NCBI GenBank assembly: GCA_036346255.1
Contig: CM070633.1
Coordinates: 7,564,001-7,628,000 of the forward strand
Length of the DNA stretch: 64,000 nt
Source of the DNA: Ampelocalamus luodianensis
Lineage: Eukaryota > Streptophyta > Magnoliopsida > Poales > Poaceae
Reading direction: 5' to 3'
The translations under genes were made by a program, and so were the position numbers. Position 1 is the first letter of the stretch; every line of letters starts with the position of its first letter. Below the pieces are notes generated by a model that was given only the letters and a program-made list of their open reading frames with translations, did no database searches and had not been told where the DNA came from. Of this stretch, positions 11,092 to 22,323 are shown piece after piece.

Positions 11092-12380
11092 GCGGAATAC
11101 CGAGTTTGGAGAAGAATCGGCCGCGCACCCTCAACGATGCACAAAAGACGAAAACAAACCCACCGTTAGACTCAGTGAGGAAATGCGATCACAAGGGACC
11201 GAGCGCTGAGGCTTAAGACTCACCAGAACACCCGAACGACCTTGGGGCCGAAGTTGCCGGAGGCGGAGACGATGAAATTGCCCCCAACGACTCTCTGGAT
11301 GAACCGATCTTGGATCAGGAAAAATGGGTGCGGCGAGGCAAGAGGAACACGATGGCGGGGTCGCTGTTGCTCGAACGGCAGTGAGGTGGTGGTGCCGCCC
11401 TCGATTTCTTCTCCGACCGAAGCTAAGAAATGGGCGAAGAAGGCGTAAGAATGGCTGCGAGGAGGAATGGACAAACCTAGGAGGTAGATGGACTCCAGGC
11501 GATCCCCTGGAGGCAGACACGCGTCCCCGGCGTGGCAGCGACGAGCTGCGTGGCACACATGCGCGATCGCCAGCGAGCTCCGGTGAGGCGAGTCGGCGAG
11601 GAAGAACGACAAGGATGGCCCACATGTCGGCGGCAATGAAAGCGATGCGAGTCGGACCAAGTGTGGTTCAACGATTTGGTCCGCTCGATCAAGAAAATGT
11701 CGGCCGTTGGATGCGAGATGGGCGGTCAAGATTTGTATGCATTCGGACCGGTCGGTTGCATACGCACGTGGATCGTTCGATTTGCATCGGACGGTGGCGA
11801 CCATCGGGCTCGCGCGGTGCAACTAGGTGGTGCGACCGAGTCAAGTGGTGCGGGTCGGACTCGAGCTGAGTTGGGTTGGGCGAGAGCAGTGTTTTAATTT
11901 GATTTAAAAGACAGAGAAGGTTTGGGAAATTTTTAGAGGTAGCTCCAGGGCTCCAAAATTTCCGAAATTTTTATGGTAGCTACAAGGGACCTAGAACAAC
12001 ATTGCATAAATTTTCCAGAACTTTTTATGCAGTGCATTGTTCTGCAAAAATTTCACAAGCTCTGACCTAGGGTTTGACCAGAAATTCAAACTAGTTTGAC
12101 TTGGCCATTTGAAATAGCAAATAAAATCTAAAAATTGTGAAATAATTCAGGGAGGTAGATAGGATGATCAAGATGACAGGAAAAATAGTTTCAGAGGATG
12201 ATCACAAGTTTGAAAGCTAAAATTTGCTGACAACAATTTCCAATCACAAGAATTACATTCTAAAATTGGAAATTGCTAGGAAAATTGCAGAAACTCTCAA
12301 ATGATTTCATGAGGCACCAAAAGTTTTATTTCTCCTCATAATTTACATTTGAAATACAAACCCTAAGTTAGGGTGTTACA
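11092..12380 (-). repeat. 3' LTR of element B (right fragment)
   Basis: The fragment aligns with 19846-21160 of the 5' LTR and ends GGTGTTACA at 12380. The remainder of this LTR should lie to the left of element A, outside the window. Comparison with the 5' copy again shows CTG/CAG sites in one copy reading as CG in the other, for example ggtctggctcg against ggtccgctcg. Confidence 0.8.
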
Positions 12381-12925
12381 AATCTCCCCCTTACGGGAAT
12401 CTGCCAGAGATTACGATCACTGGAGAAGAAGGATGGGTAATCTGCTCGGAGACGATCTTCCCGCTCCCAAGTGGCTTCATCCTCGGAGTGGTTCGACCAC
12501 TGAACTTTAAGGAACTTGATCACACGGTTCCTTGTTCTGCGTTCGACTTCTTCGAGGATACGAACGGGGCGCTCACGATAAGACAGATCTTCCTGCACAT
12601 CGATATTTTCCAATGGCGTTTCCTCAACCGGAACACGGAGGCACTTCTTCAAATGTGACACAAGGAAAACATCATGCACCCCCTCAAGTGTAGCTGGCAA
12701 CTCTAACTTGTATGCAACAGCTCCCACTTTCTTGATGATGCGATACGACCCGACATATCGAGGAGCCAGTTTGCCCTTGACACCGAAACGACGATGTCCC
12801 TTCAGAGGTGAGACTTTGAGATACACAAAGTCATTGGGCTGGAAACTCAGCTCACGACGACGACGATCTGCATAGCTCTTCTGCCTCGACTGAGCTACGC
12901 GCAAGTGCTCACGAATCAACTTCAC
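12368..12925 (-). pseudogene. Element B integrase C-terminal domain and chromodomain
   Basis: This open frame of 185 residues starts KLIREHLRVAQSRQKSYADR and continues with the integrase C-terminal beta-barrel (DFVYLKVSPLKGHRRFG, KLAPRYVGSYRI, HDVFLVSHLKKC). It ends in a chromodomain: residues about 125-175 read YRERPVRILEEVERRTRNRV then IKFLKVQWSNHSEDEATWE. Chromodomains of this type recognise histone H3 lysine 9 methylation and target integration to heterochromatin. The frame overlaps the integrase frame by four bases in another phase, so one indel separates it from the rest of pol. Confidence 0.8.
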
Positions 12926-13713
12926 TTGACTTTCGCCTCATTGATCGAATCCGGGCCAAAGAACTGTCTTTCCCCAGTTTCTGACCAGTTCAATGGGGTT
13001 CTGCATCGCCTCCCATACAAAGCCTCAAACGGTGCCATACCGAGACTAGCCTGGAAGCTGTTGTTGTAGGAGAACTCGGCAAGTAGTAGGCACTTCTCCC
13101 AATTCTTCCCATAGGAAAGAACACAAGCACGGAGCATATCTTCAAGCACCTGATTGACCCGCTCTGTCTGACCATCAGTCTGAGGATGATAGGCTGAGCT
13201 GAACGAAAGACGGGTCCCCATGGCTTCCTGCAGACTATGCCAAAACCGAGAGGTGAACAGAGAACCACGATCTGACACAATTGTTCGTGGCACACCATGC
13301 AGACTCACAATGCGGGATATGTAAAGATCCGCTAACTGATTCACATCAATCTTCGATCGCACTGGAAGGAAATGAACCACCTTCGTCAACCGATCGATGA
13401 TAACCCATAATGCATCCTTCCCTGCAGGAGTACGGGGTAGACCAGTGATGAAGTCCATGCCTACAGAATCCCACTTCCATTCTGGTACTGGCAAAGGCTG
13501 AAGGAGACCTGCTGGACGCTGATGCTCGGCCTTCACGCGACAACATACGTCGCATCCGGCAACGAACCTGGCAATCTCGCGCTTCATGCGAGTCCACCAG
13601 AATCTCTGACGCAGATCTTGGTACATTTTAGTGGCCCCGGGATGGATGGACAAAGGCGAATCATGGGCCTCCTGAAGAATCAAATCCCGCAACTCGGGGA
13701 CCTTTGGGACCAC
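12922..13713 (-). pseudogene. Element B integrase core
   Basis: This open frame of 263 residues has the order H..H (HDSPLSIHPG) and CDVC zinc-binding motif, then the catalytic core. The first Asp is in SVGMDFITGLP, the second in IVSDRGSLF and the Glu in QTDGQTERVNQ, the D,D-35-E arrangement. The block SYNNSFQASLGMAPFEALYG is typical of Ty3 elements. The protein would insert element cDNA into the host genome. It is the best preserved enzyme in the window, but frameshifts on both sides detach it from the Gag-Pol frame. Confidence 0.85.
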
Positions 13714-13879
13714 GAGACGCCGCCCAAACCATACAACACCGTGCTCATCTTCTGTGAAACACTTGGCTGATCCATTTCGATGTTACGCTGATTTTACCCA
13801 CACCATCATCGATTGCTTTGTCTGCCTTGATCCGATCCACCAAGGTCGGTTGCACAACCAAGGCGACAAGGAACCATGC

Positions 13880-14552
13880 TCAACCAAACCCAAGTTGAGG
13901 CGCTGAAATTGCAAGAAGTGCGGGTTCTTTGCTCTGGATCATCAAAGTATTGCAATACACCTTTCGGCTAAGTGCATCAGCAACTACATTGGCCTTGCCA
14001 GGGTGATACTGAATACCCATGTCATAATCTTTGATCAATTCCAACCATCTCCTCTGCCTGAGGTTCAGATCTGGCTGGGTGAACAAGTATTTCAAGCTCT
14101 TGTGATCGGAATACACCTCGCAACGGTTATCGATCAGATAATGCCGCCAAATCTTGAGTGCATGAACCACAGCAGCAAGCTCTAGATCATGGGTGGGATA
14201 ATTGAGCTCGTGAGGTCTTAACTGCCTAGATGCATAGACAACTGCCTTGCCTTCCTGCATAAGAACACATCCAAGACCCTGACGAGAGGCATCGCAATAA
14301 ATATCGAAGCTCTTGTGGATATCGGGAATAGTGAGGACTAGAGTGAAGTCAATGTTGTTTGAGCTCTCAAAGCTCTCATCACAAGAGAGGACCACACAAA
14401 CTTCTTGTCCTTCTTGAGCAATTCGGTCATCGGCTGCGATTTTGGAGAAGTTCTCGATAAAGCGCGGTAGTAGCTTGCTAAACCAAGAAAACTCCGCACA
14501 TCGTGGTGACTTGGTGACCCAAGATAGAACATCTGACTTTCTTTGGGGTCCA
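13880..14552 (-). pseudogene. Element B RNase H and RT connection
   Basis: The open frame contains the RT thumb/connection region and then a Ty3 RNase H: SFDIYCDASRQGLGCVLMQE with the first catalytic Asp, ASRQLRPHELNYPTHDLELA with the second acidic site, and EVYSDHKSLKYLF with the third. It ends HPGKANVVADALSRK. RNase H removes template RNA during cDNA synthesis. The frame extends upstream to 14731 in the wrong phase for RT, so an indel lies near 14560-14610. Confidence 0.8.
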
Positions 14553-14609
14553 TGACTACGCCTCAATTGAAAGAACATGGCCCAAAATGCCACTTCCTTC
14601 AACGAACTC

Positions 14610-15278
14610 TCATTTCTTGAACTTTGCATATAGCTGGTGTTCCGCAATTTGCCCAAAACAATCCTCGGATGCTCGGCATGCTCGCTTGATCTTGGAATAG
14701 ATAAGAATATCATCAATAAAGACCACCACAAATTTATCCAAATACTCCATGAATACTGAATTCATAAGGTTCATGAACAAAGCTGGAGCATTGGTTAGAC
14801 CGAAAGACATGACGGTGTACTCGTACAGACCATAACGAGTAGTGAAAGCCGTCTTCGGAATATCCTCAGATCTGATTCTGACCTGATGGTACTCCATTCT
14901 CAAATCAATCTTTGAGAACACCTAGGCTCCAGTCAACTGATCAAACAGATCATCGATGCGGGGCAGAGGATACTTGTTCTTCACCGTCACCTCATTGAGA
15001 GGACGGTAATCAACACACATGCGTAAAGTCTTGTCCTTCTTCTTCACAAAGATCACCGGACAACCCCAAGGAGATGAAGTGGGACGGATGAAACCCTTTG
15101 CTTGAAGCTCACCTAATTGCTTCTTCAATTCCTCCAATTCATTGGGAGGCATCCGTCTGGCGCCTTTGAGATAGAGGCGTGCACGGCGCAACTCGATGAC
15201 AAACTCGGATCTCGAACGGAGGCATCGGGTAAATCTTCGGAAAGACATCCACAAAGTCGATACTATGGAAACATCCAC
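14610..15278 (-). pseudogene. Element B reverse transcriptase
   Basis: Two adjacent frames make up the polymerase. The first (14922-15278) carries MPPNELEELKKQLGELQAKG, VIFVKKKDKTLRMCVDYRPL and NKYPLPRIDDLFDQL. The second (14610-14921) starts FSKIDLRMEYHQVRI and has TRYGLYEYTVMSFGLTNAPA and the catalytic FIDD motif (FVVVFIDDILIYSK). A stop at 14922 (CTAGGCTCC on the plus strand, where a Gln-rich or Gly codon is expected) splits them. The element cannot make a single Pol from this sequence. Confidence 0.8.
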
Positions 15279-15595
15279 GAATACGCAAGGTGGCCGCTTC
15301 TAATACATATAGATGTGGCCTCGGCCGCGGCGAAAATCCGACTGTTCGCTGAAGGGGTGGTGAGATAGACAATCTTCACGGCACAATCGATCTGTCCCAA
15401 GTGTTGGGACAACCAATCCATGCCAAGAATCACATCCAGACTCGCTGAACTGAGCAGAATAAGGTTTGCCAAAAACCTCACTCCTTTGACTATGATAGGA
15501 ACATCCCGACACTGTAGATCGGCTCTCATTTCCGACCCGGAGCGGATGAGCAAAGGAACTCCCAAAGGAACAGTGAAGACCACTAACAGCAGCAA
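15263..15595 (-). pseudogene. Element B aspartic protease
   Basis: The frame encodes PLLIRSGSEMRADLQCRDVP, then FLANLILLSSASLDVILGMD-WLSQHLGQIDC. The DVILGMDWL block is the flap/C-terminal signature of Ty3 proteases in plants. The catalytic D-T/S-G would lie upstream, where 15583-16005 reads LVNSRPAADYLILEHRILYF; the expected DSGASHSF-like motif is damaged. The protease would process Gag-Pol. Confidence 0.65.
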
Positions 15596-15599
15596 ATGA

Positions 15600-16790
15600 T
15601 CTTGAAATAAAGAATGCGATGCTCGAGAATCAAATAATCTGCAGCGGGGCGAGAATTAACAAGAAGTGTACCAATCACGACATCTGGCGCCTCCTGAGCC
15701 TCCTCAGCTGAAAGGTGGTTGACTCGACCGCTGCTCGCACCATGGGTCTTCTGAATAATCTTCTGGTCAGGTGGGTGACCACTCCCCGGCCCGCGTCCTC
15801 CATTAGGATGAGGGGCTACTGCAACACTCTGAGAGCAAGCGTTGGCGTAGTGGCCCTTGTTATGGCAGCGAAAACAAGTAACCTCGGCCGCCGGATTACG
15901 GAGGCCGCTCTGCTGCTGGATCGCGGCGCACGTGGCTGGCTCACGGCTGCGGTGGGCGAGAGCTGGTGCAGATGGCCTCGTGCCGGTGGAGCAAAGAGCA
16001 GCCATGGTGCCTTGGCCCGGCCGAGGGCAGTGAGGCTGGTGTGAGTAGACTTATGCGCCTCCCATTTGCGCTTGCGGGACTCGCCCAGCGCCTTTGCCTT
16101 ATGCTCAGCAACAATGGCCTTATCTACCAAGGCGTGAAAGTCAGAGAAGTCCACAATAGATAGCTTGTCCTGCAGCTCCTCAGACAAGCCATCCATAAAC
16201 TTCTCCTGCTTAGCCTCATCTGAGGCCACCTCCCCTGGAGCATAACTAGCCAAATGATTGAACTCGTACAGGTACTCCGTCACAGACTTGCGCCCTTGCT
16301 TGAGCACGAGAATTCTTTCTTTTGACTTCATCAGGCCATGCGGGATGTGGGCCCGACGAAAGGTGACTGAACTCCTCCACGCGACCACATGTCCGCGGGC
16401 TGCATGGCGAGATAGTTCTCCCACCATGAGAGTGCCGCCCTCAAGCCGGTGGGGCGCGAAGAGTGCCTTATCTCGTGCACGACATTGAGCTATGTTGAGC
16501 TTTCGCTCAACCATGCGCGACCAATCATCCGCATCGAGAGGTCCTCGAGGCGGGAGAAAGTCGGCGGCTGCGTGCGGAGGAACTCGCAAGTCCCCGCGAG
16601 TGCGGTGGCGCCACCACCGGCAGGAGTGGAGGTATTCTAGCAATAACCTCCAAGATGCGCGTCGATCCATGCGGTTTCGCTCGATGCGGCGAGAACCTCA
16701 ACCATGGTCGGAGGAGGAAGCCCTCATCATGACCACCTGGCTTGGCGCCACGCGCGTTCTCCGGCCATCTGTTTCACTAAGACAAGTTAA
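15600..16790 (-). pseudogene. Element B gag with CCHC zinc knuckle
   Basis: The longest frame (15816-16670, 284 residues) holds the Retrotrans_gag domain: PLDADDWSRMVERKLNIAQC, KSVTEYLYEFNHLASYAPGE, DEAKQEKFMDGLSEELQDKL and DFHALVDKAIVAEHKAKAL. The zinc knuckle TCFRCHNKGHYANAC (C-x2-C-x4-H-x4-C) is intact but in the neighbouring frame (15583-16005). Gag assembles the particle. The start is uncertain because the sequence near 16700-16770 is frameshifted against element D. A and D share the same gag type. Confidence 0.75.
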
Positions 16791-17185
16791 CAATAGCCGA
16801 AAACACGAAGTCGACAACCCCTTGCAAATAACTTACTAACTGACACAAAACAAACACAAGACTTTTAAGTTACAAAACCAATTGACAAAGATCAGACACT
16901 TAGCAAACTCATACATATGTTACCCTTATGCCCCACAAATTTTAATTAGACTAATTCTCTATGGTTCTCCCAAAGGCGATTCTACGGTAGTAACTATCTT
17001 TTGAAAGGAAAGAGAGAAACCAAGTTTTAAACTCAAATTAGAGTAAGATGAGAGTAGAAAGCTAAGATAGGTAAGGAATAAAATCTGAGAATCTGCCTAG
17101 GTTTTCATAAACCCTTTTTATACTTTGAAATTAAGCTTTTTCAAAATATCCTAAGACGACTATGCTTGGGTTACTACGGTCGAAT

Positions 17186-17197
17186 GGCTCGATACCA
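17186..17197 (-). other. Primer-binding site of element B
   Basis: The minus strand reads TGGTATCGAGCC, five bases inside the 5' LTR end at 17202. It carries the same one-base loss (CAG to CG) relative to the initiator-tRNA-Met site as element A. Confidence 0.8.
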
Positions 17198-17201
17198 ACT
17201 T

Positions 17202-20200
17202 TGTGAGGACCCCAATTTATTTGGCTTGTAATAACCAACCACCGGTCCTAACCAACCACGGTCCTAGCATCACAAATCAAATAAACATGATCCTCGAGAT
17301 ATGTATACCACAAATCAAATAAAAGCAGTGAGGCCCAAGGGCTCACCTTCTTCCTCTGCAACAAAACATTAAGCAAAGCAACCGAGTACAAAGATTGTCT
17401 TTGTACAAAACATTAAGGCGAGTACGTGTGAACTAGCGTGTGAACTAGCAGACCTGTTCATAGACTACATGCAAGCTTATTTGGTGGAGGCCATATGTTT
17501 CATTTGCACAAAGCCAGATTTATTTGCAATAATGTAATACAGTTAGAAGGCAAGTTTACAATTCATTTTTAAAATTGAAATAACTGCGAAATAAAGATAG
17601 ATACAAGTGACCACCTAGAAGTGACTATCCCAATAGTCACCACCACATAGCACGAATCCCAGATTCGTACCACCCATCAAGTTTTAATTTAAATGTTGTA
17701 GTCTAGTTCTTGGGGGGCGTATCCGAGCGTGTCCATAACCTAGGACGAGGCTATTCGAATAGTTTTAACCCTGCAGGGGTGTACCAATGTACCCACACTT
17801 CAGACCGCCTTTAAGCCAAAGCACACTTCGAAGGTATGTTGTACGGCTAAGTCCTACGTGGATTGTTTCCAATATTGTGTATTAACTACGAGCAGCTCGT
17901 ATGGATAGAAATCCATAAGCTTACATGGTAAAGCGAAAAGACAACTACCCACTCGGGATAAAGCTTTCGGACAACTACCATGCTCCCACCTCCATCCCTC
18001 CTACGACCTCCTGCGACCGGAGCCAATACACGCCAAAGTACTAGGTCAAGAGAGGTCCCATATACTCTAGTGTGGTTAGCACGCAAAATGCTCGAGACGG
18101 TGGCGCAAGTAACTCGGTCCTTAATCGACTCGGGCACCATTCGATCCACACCCAACAGATCACACCAATCTTACGTTGTGCCCAAGTCCAAATCATTTTG
18201 TTTTCATTTTTAGTTTTCACAAGTAACATAGCAAAATGCTGAACTATAAAGTTTTAATAATTTTTGTGTGATCAAGGCTACCGACTAAAGTCGATAACCG
18301 CTTGATTCTACCGATAGCTAAGCATGTATAAGCAAATTGACCGGATCTACTAAGTGACAAGAGATCATCCAATGATCTCTAATCACGACAAATAACCTAG
18401 GCTCGGTAGTAGAGGAATATCATTTGCCTACAGATTATGCATCTAAAGGATTAACTAACCAATTTAACACAAATTAAGCGATGCATACATACAGATTGAA
18501 ACAAAATATTAGACTTTAAAATACTGGGATTAACATGATCAAAGCGCTTGCACATTGCTGTTGCTCGAATGCTCAACACATTGCAGAGGATCACTCTCAG
18601 GGTTACCGCAAATGTCGAAGCCTAACGATTGAACAAACAACAGCGAATAAGAACGAATAACACCGACAAAACTCAAACAACAAAACATACCAAAACTCAC
18701 ACAGCAGCCTAATCAAAGGTCTAACACCTTTTTAGAAACAGAGAAATAATTATTTGAAGTGGTGATGAATTTTCTAGCAATTTTCTAAGCTAAAATACAC
18801 ATTAAAGCACTAGTTAAATACTTAACAAATTTTCATGAACAGAATTATATCTAAAACCTATCCTGATAATTAGTACACTAAAAATGACAATTTACAAAAT
18901 TGGTTTCACTGTATTTGGATAATTATTGAAAGAGATAAGAATTTTCTAATTTGGAAAATATATAAAACACCAAATAATTAATTAACAGATTTTTGCTAAC
19001 AGAGACATGGATGAAACTAATTTTAGTAAATACTACATTTAAAATGAAAATTATCAGCACTGGTTTCATGCGATTTGGAGATAAATTGAATTAGTTATAC
19101 ATTTTCTAAGTTTAAAAGAATTAACAGTGCATCAGGAATCCATTTCAGAAATAAAACATTTAAACCTTTTCCTACAAACAACCAGCTAGCCTGACCAGCG
19201 ACAGGCGGGACGCGGCGAAGCGGCGACTGGTCAAACTTGACCCAGCCGCGCCAACGGCGACGTCGAAGGCGTATTCTAAGAATACGTCTTCGACTTAACA
19301 AAGTGCAATCCTAACAAATACGAACAGAGAAATACGTTTCCCGACAGAGAGAACGCATTACCAGAGCTACACAACCCTAACTGACAGCATGGACCCACAT
19401 GGCAGTGACTAAGAGAAAACATAACGGTTGGATTAAAGGATTTCTAAACGCGATTTAACAGAGAGGGCCCACAAGTCAGAGGCTCAAACTAGACGCGATT
19501 AGAGCTAAACTAAAACATCACCGGCGGTTCACCGCGCGCCGCAGACAGAGCGGCGCGGCGCGCGGTGGATCTCGCAAACCAGTGAGTTTCAAAACGAGTG
19601 AGTGATACCTTCGGGTTCACAGAGACTTCGCGAACCCAAAGGTGGCGACGCGGGGTCCGATGGTCACCGGAGTTGAGCTTGCGACGACCGGAGGCGGAGA
19701 AGAAGATGCGTCCTCCGCGGAGAAGACGCTAAGAGCTTCGAGAAGCTACGGGAAGGTGCGCACCAGCTTCGCCTTGACTCCAGGAAGGTTTCGCCCACGA
19801 TCAAGACGTCGATGGAGCACGGAAGTGGCCGGAAACACCGCGGCGGCGGAATACCGAGTTTGGAGAAGAATCGGCCGCGCACCCTCAACGATGCACAAAA
19901 GACGAAAACAAACCCACCGTTAGACTCAGTGAGGAAATGCGATCACGAGGGACCGAGCGCTGAGGCTTAAGACTCACCAGAACACCCGAACGACCTTGGG
20001 GCCGAAGTTGCCGGAGGCGGAGACGATGAAATTGCCCCCAACGACTCTGTGGATGAACCGAGCTTGGATCAGGAAAAATGGGTGCGGCGAGGCAAGAGGA
20101 ACACGATGGCGGGGTCGCTGTTGCTCGAACGGCAGTGAGGTGGTGGTGCCGCCCTCGGTTTCTTCTCCGACCGAAGCTAAGAAATGGGCGGAGAAGGCGT

Positions 20201-21160
20201 AAGAATGGCTACGAGGAGGAATGGATGACCCTAGGAGGTAGATGGACTCCAGGCGATCCCCTGGAGGCAGACACGCGTCCCCGGCGTGGCAGCGACGAGC
20301 TGCGTGGCACACATGCGCGATCGCCAGCGACCTCCGGTAGGCAGCGGAGTCGGCGAGGAAGAACCTGACAAGGATGGCCCACATGTCAGCGACAGCAGCG
20401 AAGCGGTGCGAGTCGGACCAAGTGTGGTTCAACGATTTGGTCTGGCTCGATCAAGAAAATGTCGACCGTTGGATCTGAGATGGACGGTCAAGATTTCTGT
20501 ATGCATTCGGACCGGTCGGTTGCATACGCACACGTGGATCGTTCGATTTGCATCGGACGGCTGACAGCCATCGGGCTCGCACGGTGCAACTAGGTGGTGC
20601 GACCGAGTCAAGTGGTGCGGGTCGGACTCGAGCCTGAGTTGGGTTCGGGCCCGAGGAACAGTGTTTTCAGAATTCGATTTAAAAGACAGAGAAGGTTTGG
20701 GAAATTTTTAGAGGTAGCTCCAGGGCTCCAAAATTTCCGAAATTTTTATGGTAGCTACAAGGGACCTAGAATAACATTGCATAAATTTTCCAGAACTTTT
20801 TATGCACTGCATTGTTCTGCAAAAATTTCACAAGCTGCTGACCTAGGGTTTGACCAGAAATTCAAACTAGTTTGACTTGGCCATTTGAAATAGCAAATAA
20901 AATCTAAAAATTGTGAAATAATTCAGGGAGGTAGATAGGATGATCAAGATGACAGGAAAAATAGTTTCAGAGGATGATCACAAGTTTGAAAGCTAAAATT
21001 TGCTGACAACAATTTCCAATCACAAGAATTACATTCTAAAAATTGGAAATTGCTAGGGAAAAATGAAGAAACTCTCAAATGATTTCATGAGGCACCAAAA
21101 GTTTTTATTTCTCCTCATAATTTACATTTGAAATACAAACCCTAAGTTAGGGCTGTTACA
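17202..21160 (-). repeat. 5' LTR of element B (4.0 kb)
   Basis: On the minus strand it starts TGTAACAGCCCTAACTTAGG at 21160 and ends CCTCACA at 17202. Its organisation is like that of the A LTR: the palindrome block at 17751-17762, an AT-rich middle, and a GC-rich part (about 19200-20650). Parts of the sequence near 17280-17430 look shortened relative to A. Confidence 0.85.
17751..17762. promoter_or_regulatory. Conserved LTR palindrome CTATTCGAATAG (element B)
   Basis: Perfect 12-base palindrome at the position equivalent to 7785-7796 in element A, with the same downstream block (GGTGTACCAATGTACCCACA on the plus strand). Function unknown. Confidence 0.5.
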
Positions 21161-22257
21161 CCATCAGGGCGATGCTATCCTCCAGGAGGGAGATCCTCCG
21201 GCGGGCCTACAACAACTCTCTGGTCACTCGACCGAGATACCCATCAAGGGACCTCACAAGGCCAGCGAGGTGCAGGTGAGGAGTGAGGAACTGCCTCCCC
21301 TCCACCCAGTAGGTGTGCTCTGCCCTGTCCGTGGGCCATGTCGAGAAGTGGAAGACGGACTCCTCAAGCTCCAATAGCTCATGCCGCAGATGAACGATCA
21401 TGACATATGTTGCGTCGAGCAGAGACATCCAGATGGTCGAGCCTCTCCTGTAGCAACGTAGAGAGGGGTCTCCAAAGTTCCGTATACTAGGGCGTATGCG
21501 GCCAATCGATATGCTGCAGCATCACCCAAAAGGTGTGCTATAGTGTACCCTCTTCGAATGTGCTGGTGTGGTACTGAGGCTGCCACTGGTTGGCCATCTA
21601 CAAGTTTTAAGTAAAGGAGAGTTAGTGATCATGTGAATAGAGATATGGATAAGAAATGACAATAGACAGGAAATAAATCTCACCACAAGCTTTTACCCAT
21701 TCTCTAGTTCATTTAACTAATCCTTAGGGCTTATAATCAGGTAATACTACCCCTTGGTCTTTATATCATTAGACCTTTATAATATCGCTCAATTTAACTC
21801 CAAATGAAAGTAGAAGAGGTTTAAAGGATAGTACATTACAAAAATTTCAGCAAGCATCAATTTCTGAAATTTTTATGAAAAGAGAGGTCTAAGGTGGTAT
21901 CCTTAGTAGTTCAAAGAGGACTCTTCAAAAGGACTTTGTGTGGGATGTTTTAAGGACATTTTGAAAACATTTTTTCTCTGTTTTAAAGTCCTAAAAGTGA
22001 TCAAAAAAATTTATTTTCAGAGAGCATCCCTTCTCTCAAAACTAGATTTAGTTTGATCCTGGATGAGAAAAGATGATTAAAAAGGAAATTTAGATGAGAG
22101 AAGAATGCTAAGAGGGAAAAGATTAGCAAATATTTCTAAAATTTCATAACCATTCCTACGGCTAAATTGGGTTGCATTTTTAAATTTTAAGTCTTAATCT
22201 AATAACCATCCTACCTAGGGCTTGTCCTATAGTCACTATGGCTTTGATACCAAGCGC
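21161..22257 (-). mobile_element. Internal 5' fragment of Gypsy element C
   Basis: This is the leader region of a third minus-strand LTR element, between the insertion of B and the C LTR. It contains a primer-binding site and, at 21207-21586 on the minus strand, a frameshifted reading frame. Its two parts read HQHIRRGYTIAHLLGDAAAY and MIVHLRHELLELEESVFHFS followed by TYWVEGRQFLTPHLHLAGLV. I do not recognise the protein with confidence; its place just after the leader suggests the start of gag or an extra ORF of a large Gypsy element. The stretch 21600-22240 is AT-rich leader without a gene. Confidence 0.6.
22240..22252 (-). other. Primer-binding site of element C
   Basis: The minus strand reads TGGTATCAAAGCC, complementary to initiator tRNA-Met with one change, five bases from the LTR end at 22258. 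Confidence 0.75.
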
Positions 22258-22323
22258 TGTCGGACCCCCGGGTATGGAATACCCGAAGATCCTATGTTTA
22301 TACTATGCTAGTCCTAGTATTAG

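Larger units (their letters stand above)
11092..21160 (-). mobile_element. Ty3/Gypsy chromovirus B (Tekay/Del-like), host of element A
   Basis: This is a minus-strand LTR retrotransposon of the same lineage as A. The 5' LTR is 17202-21160, the internal part is 12381-17201, and the right-hand remainder of the 3' LTR is 11092-12380. The 3' LTR is interrupted at 11091/11092 by element A, because 11092 onward matches 19846 onward in the intact 5' LTR. The internal region is better kept than in A, with a full-length integrase core and chromodomain tail in open frames. B itself sits in the leader/gag region of element C. The base after its right end starts CCATC, the likely target duplication, whose partner lies left of the window. 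Confidence 0.85.

Noticed and set aside
1..12380. Repeat-induced point mutation or deamination as the cause of element A decay
   Set aside because: The dominant change is loss of A or T from CAG/CTG, giving CG. Deamination would remove CG sites and leave TG/CA, the opposite of what is seen.
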